This document shows positions 9,513 to 23,195 of a stretch of 64,000 bases of DNA, one piece after another; position 1 is the stretch's first letter; every line of letters starts with the position of its first letter. The DNA is from Malus domestica (Eukaryota; Streptophyta; Magnoliopsida; Rosales; Rosaceae), in assembly GCF_042453785.1 (NCBI RefSeq), contig NC_091675.1, positions 8,692,501-8,756,500 of the forward strand, read 5' to 3'. The translations under genes were made by a program, and so were the position numbers. Below the pieces are notes generated by a model. That model did not search any database. It worked only from the letters and a program-made list of their open reading frames with translations, and was not told where the DNA came from.

Positions 9513-12500
9513 GCATGCTATTGCCTCTTTAACTATTTTTTTTTTTGTTGGAATGAATCTTGGGATGAAATGATAGCATTGTTTCTGGTATATGTTTCCA
9601 CACCTGAACGGAGATTGTGTTCTGTTCTAGAAGCTTTTCCAAATTGTTGCCATTTGAGATTCGAAGTTGGAACTTCCTTGATGGTTATCATATTCTGGAA
9701 GTCTGTTTTCCAATAATAATGTGCGATCCAACTTTCAACTTTAATACGTTTGATTGCAATAAGCTGCTTTCTCTACAAGTGTTCTTGAATTCTTTCTATG
9801 CTGCTCGTTTGTTACCTTCTATTCATGTTCCGAGTAAAATCTCTATGATTGGATCAAAAATCGATTTGAGTTCTGCAATTTCTCACAGTACTTGTGTTTT
9901 GGATCTTTATGGGCACCAAGAATGGTTGCCTACCTTTTGTTGTCCTATATTATTTGTGAAGCCTGTAGAAATATGTTCTTGCAAGGTTATTGTTGGCTAT
10001 GAGATGTAGTGGAAGGACGACTTACATGGCACAGGGTCATGATGATGGTATACTTGCGTTATGTAAGTTGCTCTGTACTAGAGCGGTTGTGAAATGTGGA
10101 TGTGGATGTGGATTCCTTAAAATTTTATAGTTTAAAACTGTGTAATACATTTAACTTTAATTTGCCAAGAATGATAGTTTTGTAATTAAATAATTTTTTT
10201 TCAGTTACAGTTATTATATTTTCGTCATGAGTATTTCGGTTTGTAAATTGTATAATATTATAGATGTTTTCAGCGCCGAAAAACAAAATTTAAGATTTTC
10301 TTTCTGTGAGCCACTGGAAACTATTCGACCGTAGGCCTAAGCATACCTACGATTTATTTGGACTTGGTGAAACAAAAGTTCGCTTCACGGCGTCTCAGCT
10401 AGGGTGGGCATGATTTGGTTCAGTATGGTTTTAGGGTAAAACTGAAAATGAAATTAAAATTTATTTAGGTTTGGTACGGTTTTGGGTTAAGAACGGAAAT
10501 GGAAACAAATTAATTGGTTTTGGTTCAGTTGGGTTTCACACAGTTTTGGTTTAAGTTTGTGCCTCACTTGTAGCAAATCACCAACGAAAAAATTTTGGTG
10601 TTTCAAGTCGCTACTTTGAAAACTTTGAAATTTTGAATCGTACATCGCTTTAAAAGACCATTGAGCTCGTGGAAGAGCTTGAGAAGGCATTTGAGCTTGG
10701 GAACGTGATACTTGCGAAGTCCTTGTGAAAGTGAAACTAATGGATGAGAAGTCATTGAATGTGAACTAGAAGCTTAAGAATGTTTTGGAGTTTGTTGTTG
10801 TGGTTGTGGATTAAAAGTAAGAGAGGCGATGTTTGAATTCAAATTGGTCAATTGTACACAATACAAAACCATAAACAATATAAACTACATTAGCTGTTAT
10901 ATACTTTAAAAAGGAATTAGTTTTCACTTTTTGATTTTCAATTTTTAGTTTTTTATTAGTTTTATTTATTTATTTTTAATTGAAAAAAAGGTACCAAACA
11001 TGTTTTCAGCTTACAGTTTAATAAAAAAGTGAAAACTAAAAATGAAATGGTTATAAAAGGTCTCTTAGTGATGCATATAAATGCAATTTGATTTAATCAA
11101 GTTGGCTAAAGCACAATGTCTTTCTTTGCGCTCTTCCCCAAAGTATAGGTCTAAAAGTGATCCAGGGTTTCCAATTCTAACATTAGGACTTTAGGAATGG
11201 AAATTGCCTCAAGCCAAGGCAAGGCAAAAGACCGGTGACTGGGAAGTTCAGTTTGTGTTTGGGAGTCCAGCAATGTCCCTCTCACCTCCTGCAGAATTAT
11301 TCTACGTCTCCAAAAGACTGACCATGGTCAATCTATGGATTAAAGGAATTTCTTATCGAAAAAAATTGGAAGTTTTAACGAAAAGTTCACAGTACTGTTC
11401 ATTTTAACGAAAAACCACATTTTTACACTAAAAAGTCAAATATGGTACTATTCACTTTATATTTTATTTTGTCCTTATCATTAAATCTCAAAATTTTCAA
11501 GTCATTTTCATTAGTTTTCCTAAAAAAAATTGATTGATCTAAAGGGACTAGGTGCTTTAACCGATTGGAGGAGAATGAGCTAGGTATTAAAGATCCCCCA
11601 TATATTATTTAAGAGCATCTCGAAAGAGATGCAAATTGAGATGTAAAAACTGGATATAGAATTTTATATTTCTGAGAGATGAAAATTTAGAATTTCTGCT
11701 ATCAGAGAGGTATATGGCTGAGAAAGAAAATAAAAATGCCCATTTTAAGGCATTTAACATTTTTTATTGAAGATGCTCTAACGAGACGTTTAAATGATAG
11801 CGTGTTTCATTTGTTCATGCATGTATGAGCTCATTTTAAAATAATTAAATGCATAAATTAATTACAGTTAGTTTTAAAAAAACGTCAAATAATTTTGAAT
11901 GGGATGAAACGTAACACAGTTATAGCATTACGAAGAATGAGGAGAAACGTTAATGATTGGTCTAGTGGAAAAAGTGAAGTTCAAGATCCAAAATTTAAAT
12001 GTGGATAAACAACAAAGAAAGGGAGAAGATCGACCTCCATCAGCATCATGTGCATGTATTGTAATTTTAGGTGGCTCCTGTACTTGAAAACCTAGATGGA
12101 TGCGATGCATGGTTCAGTGAGTTCAGTCTTCACTGTCATAGTCGATCAAAATTCTCATCTCCTTACAACAAGGTTGATCTTCCACTCATTTATCATGCAA
12201 TCTTATATGCATTCCTCTTCATAAATAAGTACATTGCCGACATTCTTTCTTGTTCCTAACTGAGCATGCATGTTACCTAATTTTCACTTGGCATGCTTGT
12301 TTTCAAATTTATTATGCACATTCATGAATCCATGAAATTTTTTAGTGAAATTGTCTGCATATGTTAGCAGTGTTGGTGATGTGATGGTTATGGGAACTGG
12401 TGTAAGTCGTATGCACGATTCATTAGCCAAAATAATTTAGTAGTGGGTCTCATTTGTTTGTGCATGTATGAGATCATTTAATTTTTTTACTCATAACAAA

Positions 12501-12797
12501 TAAGAAATTGTTACATCAATAAGTAACTAAAACTTGACAAAATTTTTTGTGACGCTAGTATTATTGTTTAAAAATTCTCACAATAGTTGTAAAATAGAAA
12601 TGCATCGGACTATCTGTTCATCCTAAATTTTTATTTCACACAACCATTGCGAAAAATGAAAAACTAGTGTATACATGCAATTGTAAACAATCGTACTCGC
12701 ACGAATTGGAATTTACCACCGAGCATTCCATGTACCATGAGCCCCATGCTTTAAACCATCTTCCACATTGTCTCCCTAGGATTATGATTCTTCACCA

Positions 12798-12800
<3 letters not shown>
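9513..12800. other. intergenic: QCR7 3' UTR, then AT-rich repeats
   Basis: The first several hundred bases are probably QCR7 3' UTR. No gene was recognised; the open frames here are short and have no family features. The stretch at about 10390-10560 is a degenerate run of ggttt/ggtacggtttt-like words common in plant non-autonomous repeats. Confidence 0.6.
11340..11525. repeat. dispersed repeat of Rosaceae type (MITE-like)
   Basis: The block containing ttttaacgaaaaaccacatt and tttattttgtccttatcatt looks like a high-copy non-coding repeat that I recall from Rosaceae genomes. No ends or target duplication were defined here, so the class is uncertain. Confidence 0.5.

Positions 12801-12837
<37 letters not shown>
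12801..12837 (+). repeat. (TC)n microsatellite
   Basis: About 18 uninterrupted TC units directly precede the terminal inverted repeat of the next element. Confidence 0.97.
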
Positions 12838-12839
<2 letters not shown>

Positions 12840-13414
12840 CGTTTGGTGCCCCAATTTACCTAGGATGCGTTGTCTCATGGAACGGATTTTAGTTAATTTT
12901 TTGTGTCACCCTTCCCCATGGAACACAAAATAATAACTTGTTGGACAACAATACCCATCCTCTTTTTCATTAATTTCACTATCTACCCTCTCTCTCCCTT
13001 AGCCTCCTTCTCTCATGTAGCCTCCTCCTCCTCCACCACAAACTCAGCAACTCAGGCTAACCCAATCCCAGTAAACCCATATGAACCCAACCTAACCTTC
13101 CTCCCGACGCCTCCCTCCTCCCTGCTAGTCCCACGACAAGACCGTAGCCCTCCACCACAAAAACCTCAAGACCACCCACTCGCAAGACGTGCCGACGCCG
13201 TCGCTCGAGGGATGGGACGACGAGGATTAGGCGGAAGATGTGAGGGATGACATTGAACTTGTCGGTGGTGGCTCAGGTAAGGTCGAACTCGTCGGAGTGG
13301 ATGGGTACGATTGTCATTTAATCCTTTGTTCCATTCCGATCTGAGCATACACCAAACGTAGCATGAAACCTCTCTTCCGTCCCGTTCTATCATGTATGTG
13401 TACCAAACGGTACC
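12838..13414. mobile_element. candidate non-autonomous DNA transposon with short TIRs
   Basis: The left end reads TACCGTTTGGTGCC and the right end reads GTACCAAACGGTACC, which are inverted copies of ACCGTTTGGT(A/G)C about 575 bp apart. The interior is CT/CCA-rich on the left and GC-richer toward the right. It has no transposase frame. A target duplication could not be fixed because the left flank is a microsatellite. Confidence 0.6.
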
Positions 13415-16400
13415 TAAAGGATTAAGAACCCAAACACACGAACCTGTGTATCAAGAAAATTGGGAGGTCAAATTATTATTCAAATCATTGAACACAAAGT
13501 TGGGTTGTGTTACATCTGAAAGCTTATAATTGTTAGTTGAAAACAACCATCTGAGATTGAGATATGCTATCCAATCTTGAAGATTCACTTCAAATGTGAG
13601 GTTGCTTTAGGTGAATTAAATTCAGGATAGGCAGGATATTTCATGTCCCTTTTCTTCAATTGCTGGAGATATGCATGAGTGCTGACGGTGTCACCCGAGA
13701 GTGGTATGCAAATAGAAAAATACTAGACTCTAACGTACCCATCTAATGTTTCGGTTTATATTTTCTTATATATCACCTTAATAATATAAATGTCAACTTG
13801 TGATTTGGAGAAAGGTGCCAAAAGGGTTCCTGCAAATAATCTCATAGCTTAGTTCGATCTCCACTAATTTCATTCCCCCTAATATATATAGTTATCTGAC
13901 TCACTTGTGCTACCATTTGTAAAATAAAATAAAAAATAAAAAAATAAAAAAAACATTTCCCCTCTAGTTTAAGTTTTAAATTTTGCTGTTTGCAAAAGAA
14001 GTGATCTACATCATTATCTTATCTTGAGACAACTTAATTAAATGCTGCCACATGGAGAGTACAGCCACCGTCCGATCTGTCCAATTAAAGTGCATAGGTT
14101 AGCATGTCATTTTCCATGTATAGCTAAAGAAAGTGCAGCTATTTGGTTCGAAGTTGATTTCAGAAACAAGCTCAAGATCAAACCATCCATGGTTATCATT
14201 CTCTGAAAACCATAACAATTATTTTTCAAATTTTGTGGTATTATCCGAATGAGTGATGGCTTTCATTGGATAAAGGATAATATATGCTTGTATAGTTGTA
14301 TATATGAAATTCATTCATGTCAATATTGGTAATGCAACTGTGAATTCGTTTCTCCAAATTTTTGCCACAATATTACGTTTCTATTGAGCCTATATATCCA
14401 ACTTGGAAAGAGATCTAGATGGCATATATGCAGTGTCGTTAATGTTATCATAATATAACATGCATGGCACTTCAACTTCACGTGCAAGTGTGCAACCATG
14501 CATGAACCCTAAAAGTCGAGCCTTCGTTTTCTTGCGCTATTTCCTGGCTTGATTTCCAAATTATAGATGAAATAAGATAAGTATTATCTTATTGAGATTA
14601 CTCAAAGATTATTGCAAAGAGTTATTAGGTACTGAATAATTGTAATCAAAAAGAGAAAAACTTATATAGAAACAGATTAATTGTCATTGTGATGTCTCGA
14701 TCTAAGTCTACTGACATGTTATTATGCTAAATTTTTCTTCATATAATATAATATTACTGAACTAAACGTTATGCAGCGATGAATTCATGCAAATGGCTGA
14801 GGTCTGACAATTTTGACGATGACACTTGATCATGCATGCATTTGGTCCCGTGCCCAAAAGACATAGGAACAGTCGTTTTGGGAAAAGAAAAGGGGTGCTT
14901 GTTTTCTTGTGGTGGGATCAATTGGAAAGTGGAGAAAATGGTGATGCTGTATATTTCATGTCAATCGGTTTTGGCATTTTATCCTAGGGTTGAAATTCTT
15001 TGGCTACTTCCATGCTTGTCGCATATCTAAGCAAACAACCAAAAAAAATTTTATTGAGATTTTTGGACCCATTAAGTATTTTTAGTTCCAAGTTCACATT
15101 GTTTAATTATTGGCTAATCTTCACTGTTGTGATTGTTCAGAAATTTAAGGATATCTAATCTAAGTTTAAAATTTCATCATTTGCATTAGGCAGCAATTGG
15201 AATAAAGATTGTCACATTTTTCTTTGACGAGAAAAACTTTTCTAACACATCTTAATTTATACACTAATTATACAATTTAATTAAATTAAGATAATTTCGT
15301 GTGTAGTAACTTTTCAATTTCGTGAGAAAGCCGACATTTCTATCACCAATTGTATACAACTAATTTCTTTAAAAAAATTCTCCCTATGGACTTGCCATTC
15401 TCATTCCTATGTACCCTCGCCCTTGGACATGAATCACTAGAGAGGTAATACTTCATTTTTTTAAAGAAAAATGATCATTTTGTTTAGACACAGAAACTGA
15501 CATACATGTTGATATCGTTTGAAATGAAAAGTTTTAATAATTAATTTCCTAAGTTTTCTCTTTTCTACGACACCTTATAACTTCTACATTCAAATATATA
15601 TATATACATACCCTTTATCCAAAGGGATACCCATAAAATGATTTGTTTATCCATGTACAAATACTTAAGAGAAATTAATATTGATTTAGATGGTAGATGG
15701 TAGGTGGTCAATCATAACTTTGGGCCAGTGAGTATCAAGAAGAGTCCAAAAAGTAAGGGGACAAGTCCCTAGATTTCTGGCCTACGCTGGTCGTCCACAT
15801 GCAGCCGATCCTGGGGGTTGAGGCTCTGGATCAAAACCGGCCCACTTCGTTTCCTTTTATTTTTAATAATTTTTTTTAAATGGTAAAAAAGGCCCACATA
15901 TTGCTCGTATGTCAAGCCCAGAACCCGGCCAGAATCATGGGGTGCTACGATCCTACACAAATTCAGATTACGATCAATTCAGATTTTTCGGGATGAAAAT
16001 ATGGGTCCCCCCAACATCACCCCCAATCACTTCCCCTACATTCCTCGTGATGTGTTTTTTCGGGTTAGGGGTACTTTGGTCTTTTGAACCTTGAACCTTT
16101 GTAATTTTAATGGATATTAGTGATCCTCCCCAGATTTTTTCCATCAAATTCATACCATCAATCAATTTGGATTTTTAAAATTTGATTCAACGGTTAAAAT
16201 GATTATAACTTTTAAAGGAGGATCCTATTTTTAACCGTTGGATCAAATTTCAAGAACCCAGATTGATTGATGGGATGAATTTAGTGGAAGAGATCTGAAG
16301 ATGATCTTTTCCGATATTAAGCATTTCCAATTCAAATCCTTTATTTTACTGGATATTTTGCTTAATGGTCTTTTTAAATAAAAATGTTAATTTGCTATAT

Positions 16401-17815
16401 TTTAGCATATGTTACCACATTACTCATGAGAAGTGTGCATGCCCGTCTTAAGAGGCTCAATTTTATTCAATCTGTTCATAATTGTATTTTTTAAATTCCA
16501 CTTATATCATGAGCTAGAAATAATAATTTCATTTATTGTCAATGCAAAAAGGGTTGTAATTCAAGTGATTACAAATATTTTTTTGTTTGCATATGAGGTT
16601 CGAAGTTCAATTCTCCAATCTCGTATTATGTATGAAAAAACAAACATACAACTTCTCACATGAAATATACAGAATAAATAGAAAAATGCATCTTTTTTTT
16701 ATTCATACAACGGTAACCTTATGATTTTATTATCCCTGTTTAGTTGGTTGTCTCATATTTGTATTTGATTCAAAAAAATATGAACTTGCTAACTACATAT
16801 CGGTTTCATGTCGTCTAAAAAAATCATTACTCCACTCTCGAACTATCACTTTCAAATCTTCATTTGTACATCTTATTTTGTTATTAAGATTTAAATCAAA
16901 TTAGTAATACGTTAATATAACATATCGAGCTAATTAAGAAGTGAGCATTATAAGACCGTGTGTGGCTGCCTCTCTTGAGGTCATTTATCTCATACGACCT
17001 CACCGGCAAGAATACTAGTGTACCAAACAAACATTAATAAATGGCATGTGCTTTGGCCTCAGTGCCTCACCAAATAGTATAAGGTCAAATATGTCATTAA
17101 CACATAAAACATTCCCCACTTATTGTCAAATTCCATTCACTATGGTTAATTGTTTAACAAACTTCATTTCCATTTCTAAAAGACAAAATTGTACATTCCT
17201 TAGTTAATCGAGTCAGTTGGTCGAAACAACGCGACCATTTCTTTTCACATACATTTGAATTGGCTCCTACAAAGTTAGAGTACTTAACGTCACGTTCGAG
17301 ATTGTTTTCTGTAAAAAAAAAAAAAAAAAAAGCGCTTATGCTCATACGTATTTCATTAAAAAAAAAATAGAATATAATTTTACGACTCAGAAACACTTTT
17401 AAATTTTTCTATCAAACAGAAACAAAGATACTTTTGATTGTCAGAAAACGCCATCCCTTTCGAACGTAATCTCAAACATTCCCAAGAATACCACTTTTTT
17501 AACGTGAACTTGGATTTCAAACATGTATTCAAATGTGCGAGGATACAAGGGTGTCGTGGGCATGCATGCTTCGCAACAACCAAGGTTGAACGAAACCATG
17601 TGACCTTAAAACAGCTTTTGTCTTCAGGTTCAAATCCGCCACAACACATACAGATTCGGATCACATGTCGACATATGCACTTCACCCCCTTACAAAAAAC
17701 AAAAGAACTCAAGCCTAAACACGTCATTTCACAGGCCGCGCGAAGATAGTCAAAAATTCGAATGGCAAACTCGTTATATTCGGTAAACCTAAGGGCAACT
17801 TTGGACGCTGACATG
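13415..17815. other. intergenic, AT-rich, no gene seen
   Basis: More than 4 kb without a credible coding frame. It holds A/T homopolymer runs (for example 17313-17330), a palindromic MITE-like block at 16112-16318, and a stretch at 15700-16080 of higher GC content with no recognised product. Confidence 0.6.
16112..16318. mobile_element. palindromic MITE-like hairpin
   Basis: The left arm (gatcctccccagatttttt, then caaattcataccatcaatca and ttgattcaacggttaaaa) recurs inverted in the right arm (tttttaaccgttggatcaaa, then gattgattgatgggatgaat and agatctgaagatgatc). The roughly 200-bp inverted repeat has a short loop near 16195-16215 and no coding content. Confidence 0.75.
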
Positions 17816-17817
17816 CA

Positions 17818-17823
17818 TATAAA
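17818..17823 (+). promoter_or_regulatory. TATA box of the DUF642 gene
   Basis: TATAAA lies 98 bp upstream of the start codon and is followed by a CT-rich leader typical of a plant 5' UTR. Confidence 0.7.
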
Positions 17824-17920
17824 CCCTTCCTCTCTCCCTCTTTTCCTTCCACTCAGCATTGCTCACCAGCTTACACCTCAAAAATTTGCAGAAAGAGTTT
17901 GAATTTGATTGATCAAAATT

Positions 17921-20900
17921 ATGAGAGGGGTAGCCGTTTTGTTGTCGGTGCTGTTGTTTGCCACTTGCCACTCAGCCTTCTCCCTCATCGATGGTAAAGC
18001 TTTTTATATCACACTAATTAATTAACACAAATAATATTTTCATTTTATTATTTATTCAAGCATTTTTATTTGGTCCTTTTCAGTTCTTCATCTTGCTCCT
18101 TAGGTATTTGGCCGTTATGCTTCATACTTTACTTCAGGTTGCCGTATATCTTGCTAGTATAGTTGATGAAATAGGAGTAGTATTTCTTGAAATTTGGTCG
18201 AAATTAAAATTTCGTAAGTATTGATCTCCGAACTTGTTACAAAATGAAGCAAATGGTTTTTTTTTTATAAAAATTCTCTTCAAAATAAATGAGTTTTAAG
18301 AACAAATAAGCGACGAAAATTCTAATAGGTTATTTAAAATGATCGTTACTTCACATTGTGATGCATTTAGAGACAAGTACTCACAGATTATTACTTCCAG
18401 CGATCAAAGCTTCAATTGGCCTAAATTCAGGGACTACTACACAAATTTTATTAGTATATCACCTTTTACTAGCTTAATTTGTCAAGGTTATGTATGAAGT
18501 TTGTGTGAAAAAGACCAAAATAGCCTCATACTTAAGCATAGGTTCATCTCTTGGATACATGGGTGGAGGGTCTTCTTCGTCTACTCATGGTCATAGAGGA
18601 AGAAGGGTGACCGGAATTGAGGTTTCTGTTCACCTAAGTTTTTTCTAGTTTTCGAAAATTTTGAATTCCTTGAGGGGTAAATTTGTCATTTAGGTCTCAC
18701 CAATCTCTTCTTATTTTCTGAGTTGTAACTGCATCTTTTGCCTTATCCAAAGGTTTTTTTTAATGGATAATGTTAGAGAGATTAAATTTGAAGATTAAAT
18801 TTACAAATTAAAATATGTACTAAGTACGTTTATCAAAATATACCAATATCTTTTAATTTTTAAAATTTATTCTTTAAATTAAGTCTCCTGGTTTTATCTT
18901 TTTGGATTTCCATTTCCTTATCCCTTCAGATCTTTTAGAGTAAATGTTTGGACGGTTGTGATTAATATTATTCTGTGGCGGTACCAATCTATTTACTAGC
19001 TTCGCAGAGTGTCAGAAACCTCACATGGGTGCCTAAATTTATTTTGAAAATCTGAATGATAACTACTGGTCATTATATAAGTAAATTTAATGAAGAAAAA
19101 ATTTCAGTTAATTTTTTAACATAAACATTTCACAACTATATAATAACACGTGGCATCCCTTATCTTTCGACATATTTAAAAATCTCTTTACAAGCGCACC
19201 AAAATCCAATCCACTACATTTGTATAACATCAAATTTATTACCATTTACAGTAAAAAGGCCAATTCATTTTCAACCATGCATAACTTGGTCTAGAATTAC
19301 AATTATTGTTTAGTTAATTATCATCTCATAAGATAAAGCAAACATCTGAATTAAAAATGTTTGTAACTGAATTGGTTAAGAGTATTTCTTCTTGTGGTCG
19401 ACTTTTTCGAGTTCAATTGTCATAATTTTGTGCCCAACAAGATTTTCTACGTTCGTTTGATTATAGTTTTATCGCATAGTTTCATGTACACGCATTACTC
19501 ATTACTTATATGTCACATGGACCACATTCTTGTACTACGTTTTATGTTTGTTCGCTGAGAAGTAGGCCATGCCTACTTACTTTTACACGCCAATTGCAGT
19601 TTAACATGTGTATATGCCTTTTTTATTTTGTATTTTTATTGAATTAATTCTGCATATCTGTCGTGCTGTTATTAATGATTATTGCGATAAAAAATTATTC
19701 CTTTCCTAAAACAATGTCATACACTAATGCAGGTTACTTAGAAAATGGCAATTTTGAGCTACCCCCTAAGCCCTCAGACATAAAGGGTTCAGAAGTGATC
19801 GGCCGATATGCCATACCAAAGTGGGAGATTTCTGGGTTTGTGGAATACATTAAGTCAGGCCAAAAGCAAGGGGACATGTTGCTGGTTGTCCCCGAGGGAG
19901 CCTACGCAGTTAGGCTCGGAAATGAGGCCTCGATTAAGCAGAGCATTAAAGTGACTAAGGGGTTGTACTACTCAATCACTTTTAGTGCAGCGAGGACTTG
20001 TGCTCAAGAGGAACGTTTGAACGTTTCTGTGGCACCGGACTCCGGAGTGCTGCCTATCCAAACAGTGTATAGCAGCAACGGGTGGGATTCATATGCTTGG
20101 GCGTTTCAGGCGGATTATGAAACAGTTGAGCTTGTTTTGCATAACCCCGGAGTCGAGGAGGATCCGGCTTGCGGGCCTCTGATCGATTCGGTCGCCATCC
20201 GAACTTTGTACCCTCCTCGAGCAACCAACAGTAAGTTCTCTTATCAGATACCTAACATGTTATATTTGAATTGACAGTATGATAATATAACACGAGCATA
20301 TTTTGAATTTGATACTATAATTGCTTAATATAGGTGACCTAGTTACATGCAATGAGATATTCTGATGTCTGTCTTAAGGTAAAAATGGGGTCCTCCTATA
20401 AGGAAGGACCACACATTTTGTATAGCTGTATGGAGCAATTGTTTCACCTCCATCAGAAAAGCTAAATAATTCAGGGCTGTGGGTGCAATTATTAGATGGC
20501 AAATGTCCTTTTTGGGTCCCTCTGCCTAGGTTTTTGACATGCGTGACATCAATAGTAAAAGTTTTAATACCACAGAAACTATAGTGGTTCCTTGAGGGGA
20601 GAACAAATATATCAATTTAGGTAAATCTTTGCTATTCTCGATAATTCCATAGATCTCATATTTCCGTTTAATTTCTCAGTCATCCCCCATAGACAATGCT
20701 CCTTTATTAGTTGGCTCTAATCATGACTCTGAGGCTATAAGTTGAGAAAAACTTGTGTACAAGCACTCTATCGATCATGTCATTTGTAGGACAACTTTCA
20801 CAAAAGTATGAAATTTTATAGTTTGGTCTCACTTGACCGTATATCTCATTCATTTCGGATGAAAGTTGTGCTAATTAGGCAACACTATCATAGTTTCCGT

Positions 20901-21895
20901 TGTATAAATTGAGGCCGGTAATTTAAACTTCATAAAAACATGAATGGTGAGTTCACATGGATTGTTTATTTGTACGAGTCTCACAATAAAGTGTACACAT
21001 ACATGCATCAATTGTTGGTGTTGAAAGCAAATCTCATCAATATAGGCTCGTGCAGTGCCTAATTTTTAGGCCACATTGTCTTGGACATCACAGCTTGCCA
21101 TGACCTTCTTTCCCATTCTGTATTAAAATTGTAGGGTATATCATGTCTCTCCCCTTCGTACATTGATGCATGCATAATTGAAGTGTACCAAATTGAAACT
21201 TTAGGGTAACACTCTATTGTCGGACTTACTGAAAACTTAGGGTAACGTTTTGTTGTTAGAATGTTACCATATTGTAAATTTATGTTATAGGTACATTACA
21301 TGTAAAATCAACTTGATCAATGATCTAGATTTACGTCGATAATTGCCTAATTATATACCCTAATGCAGAGAACTTGTTAAAAAACGCTGGATTTGAAGAA
21401 GGACCATACGTGTTCCCCAACACATCTTGGGGAGTCTTGATCCCACCAAACATAGAAGATGATCACTCCCCGTTACCAGGCTGGATGGTGGAGTCCCTCA
21501 AAGCAGTGAAGTACATAGACTCAGACCACTTCTCAGTCCCAGAAGGCAAAAGAGCGGTCGAACTTGTGGCCGGAAAAGAAAGCGCGATCGCCCAAGTCGT
21601 TCGAACCATCCCCGGCAAGACCTATGTGCTCTCATTCTCCGTAGGAGATGCAAGCAACTCATGCGAAGGCTCCATGATTGTGGAGGCATTTGCAGACAAG
21701 AACACGGTGAAAGTGCCTTACGAGTCCAAAGGCAAAGGCGGGTTCAAGCGGGCGGTGCTCAAATTCGTGGCGGCTTCGACCCGGACACGTGTCATGTTTC
21801 TAAGCACATATTACACCATGAGGAGTGATGACTTCTCTTCTCTGTGTGGACCTGTGGTTGATGACGTGAAGCTGTTGAGCCTTCGGAAACCCTAG
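17921..21895 (+). CDS. DUF642 cell-wall protein (BIIDXI/DGR2 type)
   Basis: Three exons: 17921-17993, 19733-20230 and 21369-21895, giving 365 residues, the normal family length. Exon 1 encodes a signal peptide (MRGVAVLLSVLLFATCHSAFS) and the start of the mature protein (LIDG). Exon 2 continues YLENGNFELPPKPSD and VIGRYAIPKWEISGFVEYI, with the EGAYAVRLGNEASI block, to CGPLIDSVAI. Exon 3 holds the second module (NLLKNAGFEEGPYVFPNTSW, LPGWMVESLKAVKYIDSDHF, VPEGKRAVELV, SLCGPVVDDVKL). These are the two galactose-binding-like domains of DUF642 with their paired cysteines. Family members are apoplastic, bind wall polysaccharide and modulate pectin methylesterase activity. Intron 1 (1.7 kb) contains AT-rich repeat-like sequence. 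The gene appears intact. Confidence 0.96.
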
Positions 21896-23100
21896 ACAGT
21901 GAGGGCAAATTTGGTAAATGCAAATTGGCTTGGAGCTAGGGTTTGAATTCAGTTTATGAACGTGAGGAAATGAGACCGTATATTTATGATATACAATGAG
22001 GTCGCTTAATTTGGGTTATGTTATGAAGATGATGATGAACTTTTGGTTCATTTTATGAGTGCTTTTTAAAGAAGAGAAGAGGCGGGATTAGTGTGAGTTT
22101 AAACATATATGTATGTATACTAATGGGGAATAATAGTGTATAATAATAGTTTGATTTTTATCAATGGTTATGTACTTTCATGAGCAAAATAAATGGGAAT
22201 ACATGATATTAGTTATTTCCAAAACAAAAAGGACTTAAAATCATTGCAGAAAATTGCAAGTGATAGATTGTCCTCGTAAATAGCTTATTCATCTTTGATC
22301 CATTCAACGTCATTGCGTTTCGAATAAACCCTTCTCGTCGTGTAGTTTAGATGATAATATCATTTATAATAAAGAAACCATTTTAGAGAGCATGTTTCTT
22401 AACTGTTTTGTGCTTCGTCAAGGTGATTTGCTAGGCTTTGGTGAGTCCAAAAGGCACCATAATTGGGGAGGAGTTGGTTTGATACCTGTTCCTTCTCATT
22501 CTTATTCATGACTTCCTTGAGTAAACATGCCAAAAGCTTAACTTCCTATAATCTTAATTCTTTGCGTTATATCGTGATGCATAAGATCTCAAACAGTTGA
22601 AAATTAATGTAAGTGACGCAATTAGACCATATAAGGAAAATTTGACATTCGTCAGAATGTGAACATCCAACTTAAAATCAACTGACAATAAAAGAGAAAC
22701 CCAAATTATACAAACTATTTACGCAAAGCTTTCTTTTCAACGTGAGAAAACTTTCAATGCCCTCTAACAACATCATAAGAAAAATATCACTAGATCAAAT
22801 CCACATGTCAAATGCATCAACTCATGAATCTATGCCAGAAACCAGAAAAAAAAGTGAACAAATAAATGAGAGTTCGAAAGCATTTTTAATGATAAAAACG
22901 GCTTACGCCAGCCCAAAGCCCAAGCCCAAGAGCCCGACTAAATCTTTCAAACCGGGTCCGACGAAACCAGGCACAGTCCAAAACGTCAAACCGACTCTGC
23001 TACGTGTCAATCAAGATCATCCCTGCTGTCACAATCGGACGGCCCACATCCCTGCGTCACATTGAAGCTAACATAATGAAGTGCTACGGTCTCTGAAAAG
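21896..23100. other. intergenic between DUF642 and Ran-1
   Basis: The first 300 bp or so are DUF642 3' UTR (AATAAA near 22186). No gene was seen. A scrap at about 22400-22520 on the minus strand reads MVPFGLTKA, resembling the MPFGLTNAP motif of gypsy reverse transcriptase, but it is too short to annotate as an element. Confidence 0.5.
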
Positions 23101-23195
23101 ACTGTGACTACGTAAACCCTAAACAAATCTCAACTCGTTCCCTCTCTCTCTCCCACTCGCCCTGCTCTCCGCGCCACTCACAGCGTTAGACTCAA

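Noticed and set aside
9617..10009. 130-codon plus-strand frame downstream of QCR7
   Set aside because: Lies in the likely 3' UTR, with no family features or splice context.
12667..13250. Plus-strand frames rich in Ser and Pro
   Set aside because: They run through the TC microsatellite and the interior of a TIR element.
17380..17859. 159-codon minus-strand frame
   Set aside because: It overlaps the DUF642 promoter antisense and has no recognisable domain.
22400..22520. Gypsy reverse transcriptase scrap (MVPFGLTKA)
   Set aside because: Only one short motif fits; flanking sequence gives no further alignment, so chance cannot be excluded.
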